Source: Candidatus Heimdallarchaeota archaeon (GTDB taxonomy: Archaea; Asgardarchaeota; Heimdallarchaeia; Heimdallarchaeales; Kariarchaeaceae). From it: DNA of 24,521 nt. Below are positions 23,878 to 24,521 of this stretch, piece after piece. The notes under the pieces were generated by a model, which saw nothing but the letters and a program-made list of their open reading frames with translations, was not told the DNA's origin and did no database searches. The position numbers and the translations under genes are program-made. Location: positions 1 through 24,521 of the forward strand of contig JAOUKW010000013.1 in assembly GCA_029882335.1 (NCBI GenBank). The letters are read 5' to 3'. Each line of letters opens with the position of its first letter. Positions within the stretch are counted from its first letter, which is position 1.

Positions 23878-24521
23878 CTATTTATAATCCAAAAATCCCA
23901 TGCCTTCTTGCATCATGTCTATTATTTGGAATGATGCTTGGGTATTCATGCCTTCAATTTCAGAGGATAGTTCTGTATATCTCATTTTATCTCTGGTATT
24001 TGTTGTATTTCGAAAAACACCAAATCCGTAGTCGTGTTTGCTTATTGTAGTAGGGTCAATTACCAGTGCAATGGATTTATCCCAAAATGCTTGATATCTG
24101 GCTTGCGTATTAAAATCATCGGTACTTAGAAAATTACCATAACTTGGATGACTATGATACCAACCTATGATAAAGTTTCCTTTAGGTGTGTTTTCTACAA
24201 CTTTAGCCACAGATCCGGTCTCTAAAATACTCACTGAAACTGCATCACCATGTCCTATTGGCCACGCATCTTCGACAATTATTTGTTCAATGGGAGTATT
24301 TTCATTTTTTATGTATCCTGTAAGTAATCCAATTACTTCAACCCATTTACCTTGGGGAATATTCTTATTAGCATATTTTTTTGAATGAAAAACAATTTTC
24401 AGATAAGCTTTGCTACTTAATACAATGGGTATATGTTTTTCTGTGGAAATATCTTCAATCTCATCTATTTCTATATTATCATCTTTGGAGTGAATTTCTG
24501 TATTTCCTTCAAATTCAATAT
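23878..24521 (-). CDS. Rpn11/CSN5-like JAMM metalloprotease (deubiquitinase-like), N-terminus outside window
   Basis: MPN+/JAMM zinc isopeptidase. The reading frame is open through base 24521, well beyond the internal GTG at 24234, so the gene is partial at its 5' end. Seen in order: acidic stretch (EIDEIEDI), strand/helix IVLSSKAYLKIVFHSKK, catalytic Glu in WVEVIGLLTG (codon 24337-24339; Rpn11 has MEVMGLMLG), then GWYHSHPSYGNFLSTDDFNTQ split as HSHP-x6-S-x2-D (24115-24156), with the Rpn11/CSN5 phrases WYHSHP, LSxxD and NTQ, and LVIDPTTIS (Rpn11 VVxDPxQS). This is much closer to eukaryotic Rpn11/CSN5 than to bacterial JAMM proteins. It would cut ubiquitin-like conjugates or precursors. First visible gene of the leftward operon with the RING membrane protein. 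Confidence 0.94.
   Translation of the reverse strand, partial: IEFEGNTEIHSKDDNIEIDEIEDISTEKHIPIVLSSKAYLKIVFHSKKYANKNIPQGKWVEVIGLLTGYIKNENTPIEQIIVEDAWPIGHGDAVSVSILETGSVAKVVENTPKGNFIIGWYHSHPSYGNFLSTDDFNTQARYQAFWDKSIALVIDPTTISKHDYGFGVFRNTTNTRDKMRYTELSSEIEGMNTQASFQIIDMMQEGMGFLDYK

Noticed and set aside
24167..24388. 73-aa plus-strand frame near the right end
   Set aside because: It is antisense to the JAMM catalytic region, whose frame is unmistakable.
1..24521. tRNA, rRNA, CRISPR array, transposase or integrase
   Set aside because: I looked on both strands and found no such gene, no regular spaced repeat and no terminal inverted repeats.

Overview
The window is an AT-rich, gene-dense stretch of chromosome that I read as an archaeon, most likely an Asgard archaeon of the Heimdallarchaeia type. 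The reasons are an XPD-type Fe-S helicase, a JAMM protease very close to eukaryotic Rpn11/CSN5, a membrane protein ending in a RING-like zinc domain next to it, proteins built from longin-like and receiver-like domains, a PPP-family phosphatase, and archaeal promoter-like sequences. A full block of menaquinone (Men pathway) genes in the same window fits what is known of Heimdallarchaeia. The assignment is inference; no rRNA or other phylogenetic marker lies in the window.

Layout. 1-1201: the 3' part of a PPP serine/threonine phosphatase, a convergent 53-residue ribbon-helix-helix regulator, and a 471-base stretch with no convincing gene. 1202-4140: an XPD helicase facing a convergent alpha/beta hydrolase that has its own promoter with a 20-bp perfect palindrome. 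4173-13596: the quinone block. A leftward operon (menG, a flavin split-barrel protein, a split-barrel/UbiA fusion) is divergent from a rightward set: TPR-menF and menD (overlapping), then menA and menE with their own promoter. 13648-17860: a large 10-TM protein with a HEAT-repeat tail, and a stomatin. 17857-19771: a leftward pair that together reads receiver-longin-receiver-longin, apparently split by a frameshift in an A9 run. 19933-21936: a basic disordered protein, an M20 metallopeptidase and a small acidic helical protein. 22020-24521: a leftward operon (read right to left: Rpn11-like protease, six-TM RING protein, RING-less paralogue of its membrane domain).

How the genes work together. 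MenF (chorismate to isochorismate), MenD (to SEPHCHC), MenE (o-succinylbenzoate to its CoA ester), MenA (prenylation of DHNA) and MenG (final methylation) cover most of menaquinone synthesis. MenB, MenC and the DHNA-CoA thioesterase are not in the window, and the alpha/beta hydrolase at 3127-4044 is a possible but unproven MenH. The split-barrel proteins and the second UbiA enzyme look like lineage-specific additions to quinone metabolism. The right edge appears to be one side of an archaeal ubiquitin-type locus: a deubiquitinase-like JAMM protein and a membrane-bound E3-like protein. Ubiquitin, E1 and E2 would be looked for just beyond base 24521.

The most interesting items are the membrane-RING/Rpn11/RING-less-paralogue module, the frameshifted tandem receiver-longin protein, and the split-barrel-UbiA and TPR-MenF fusions.
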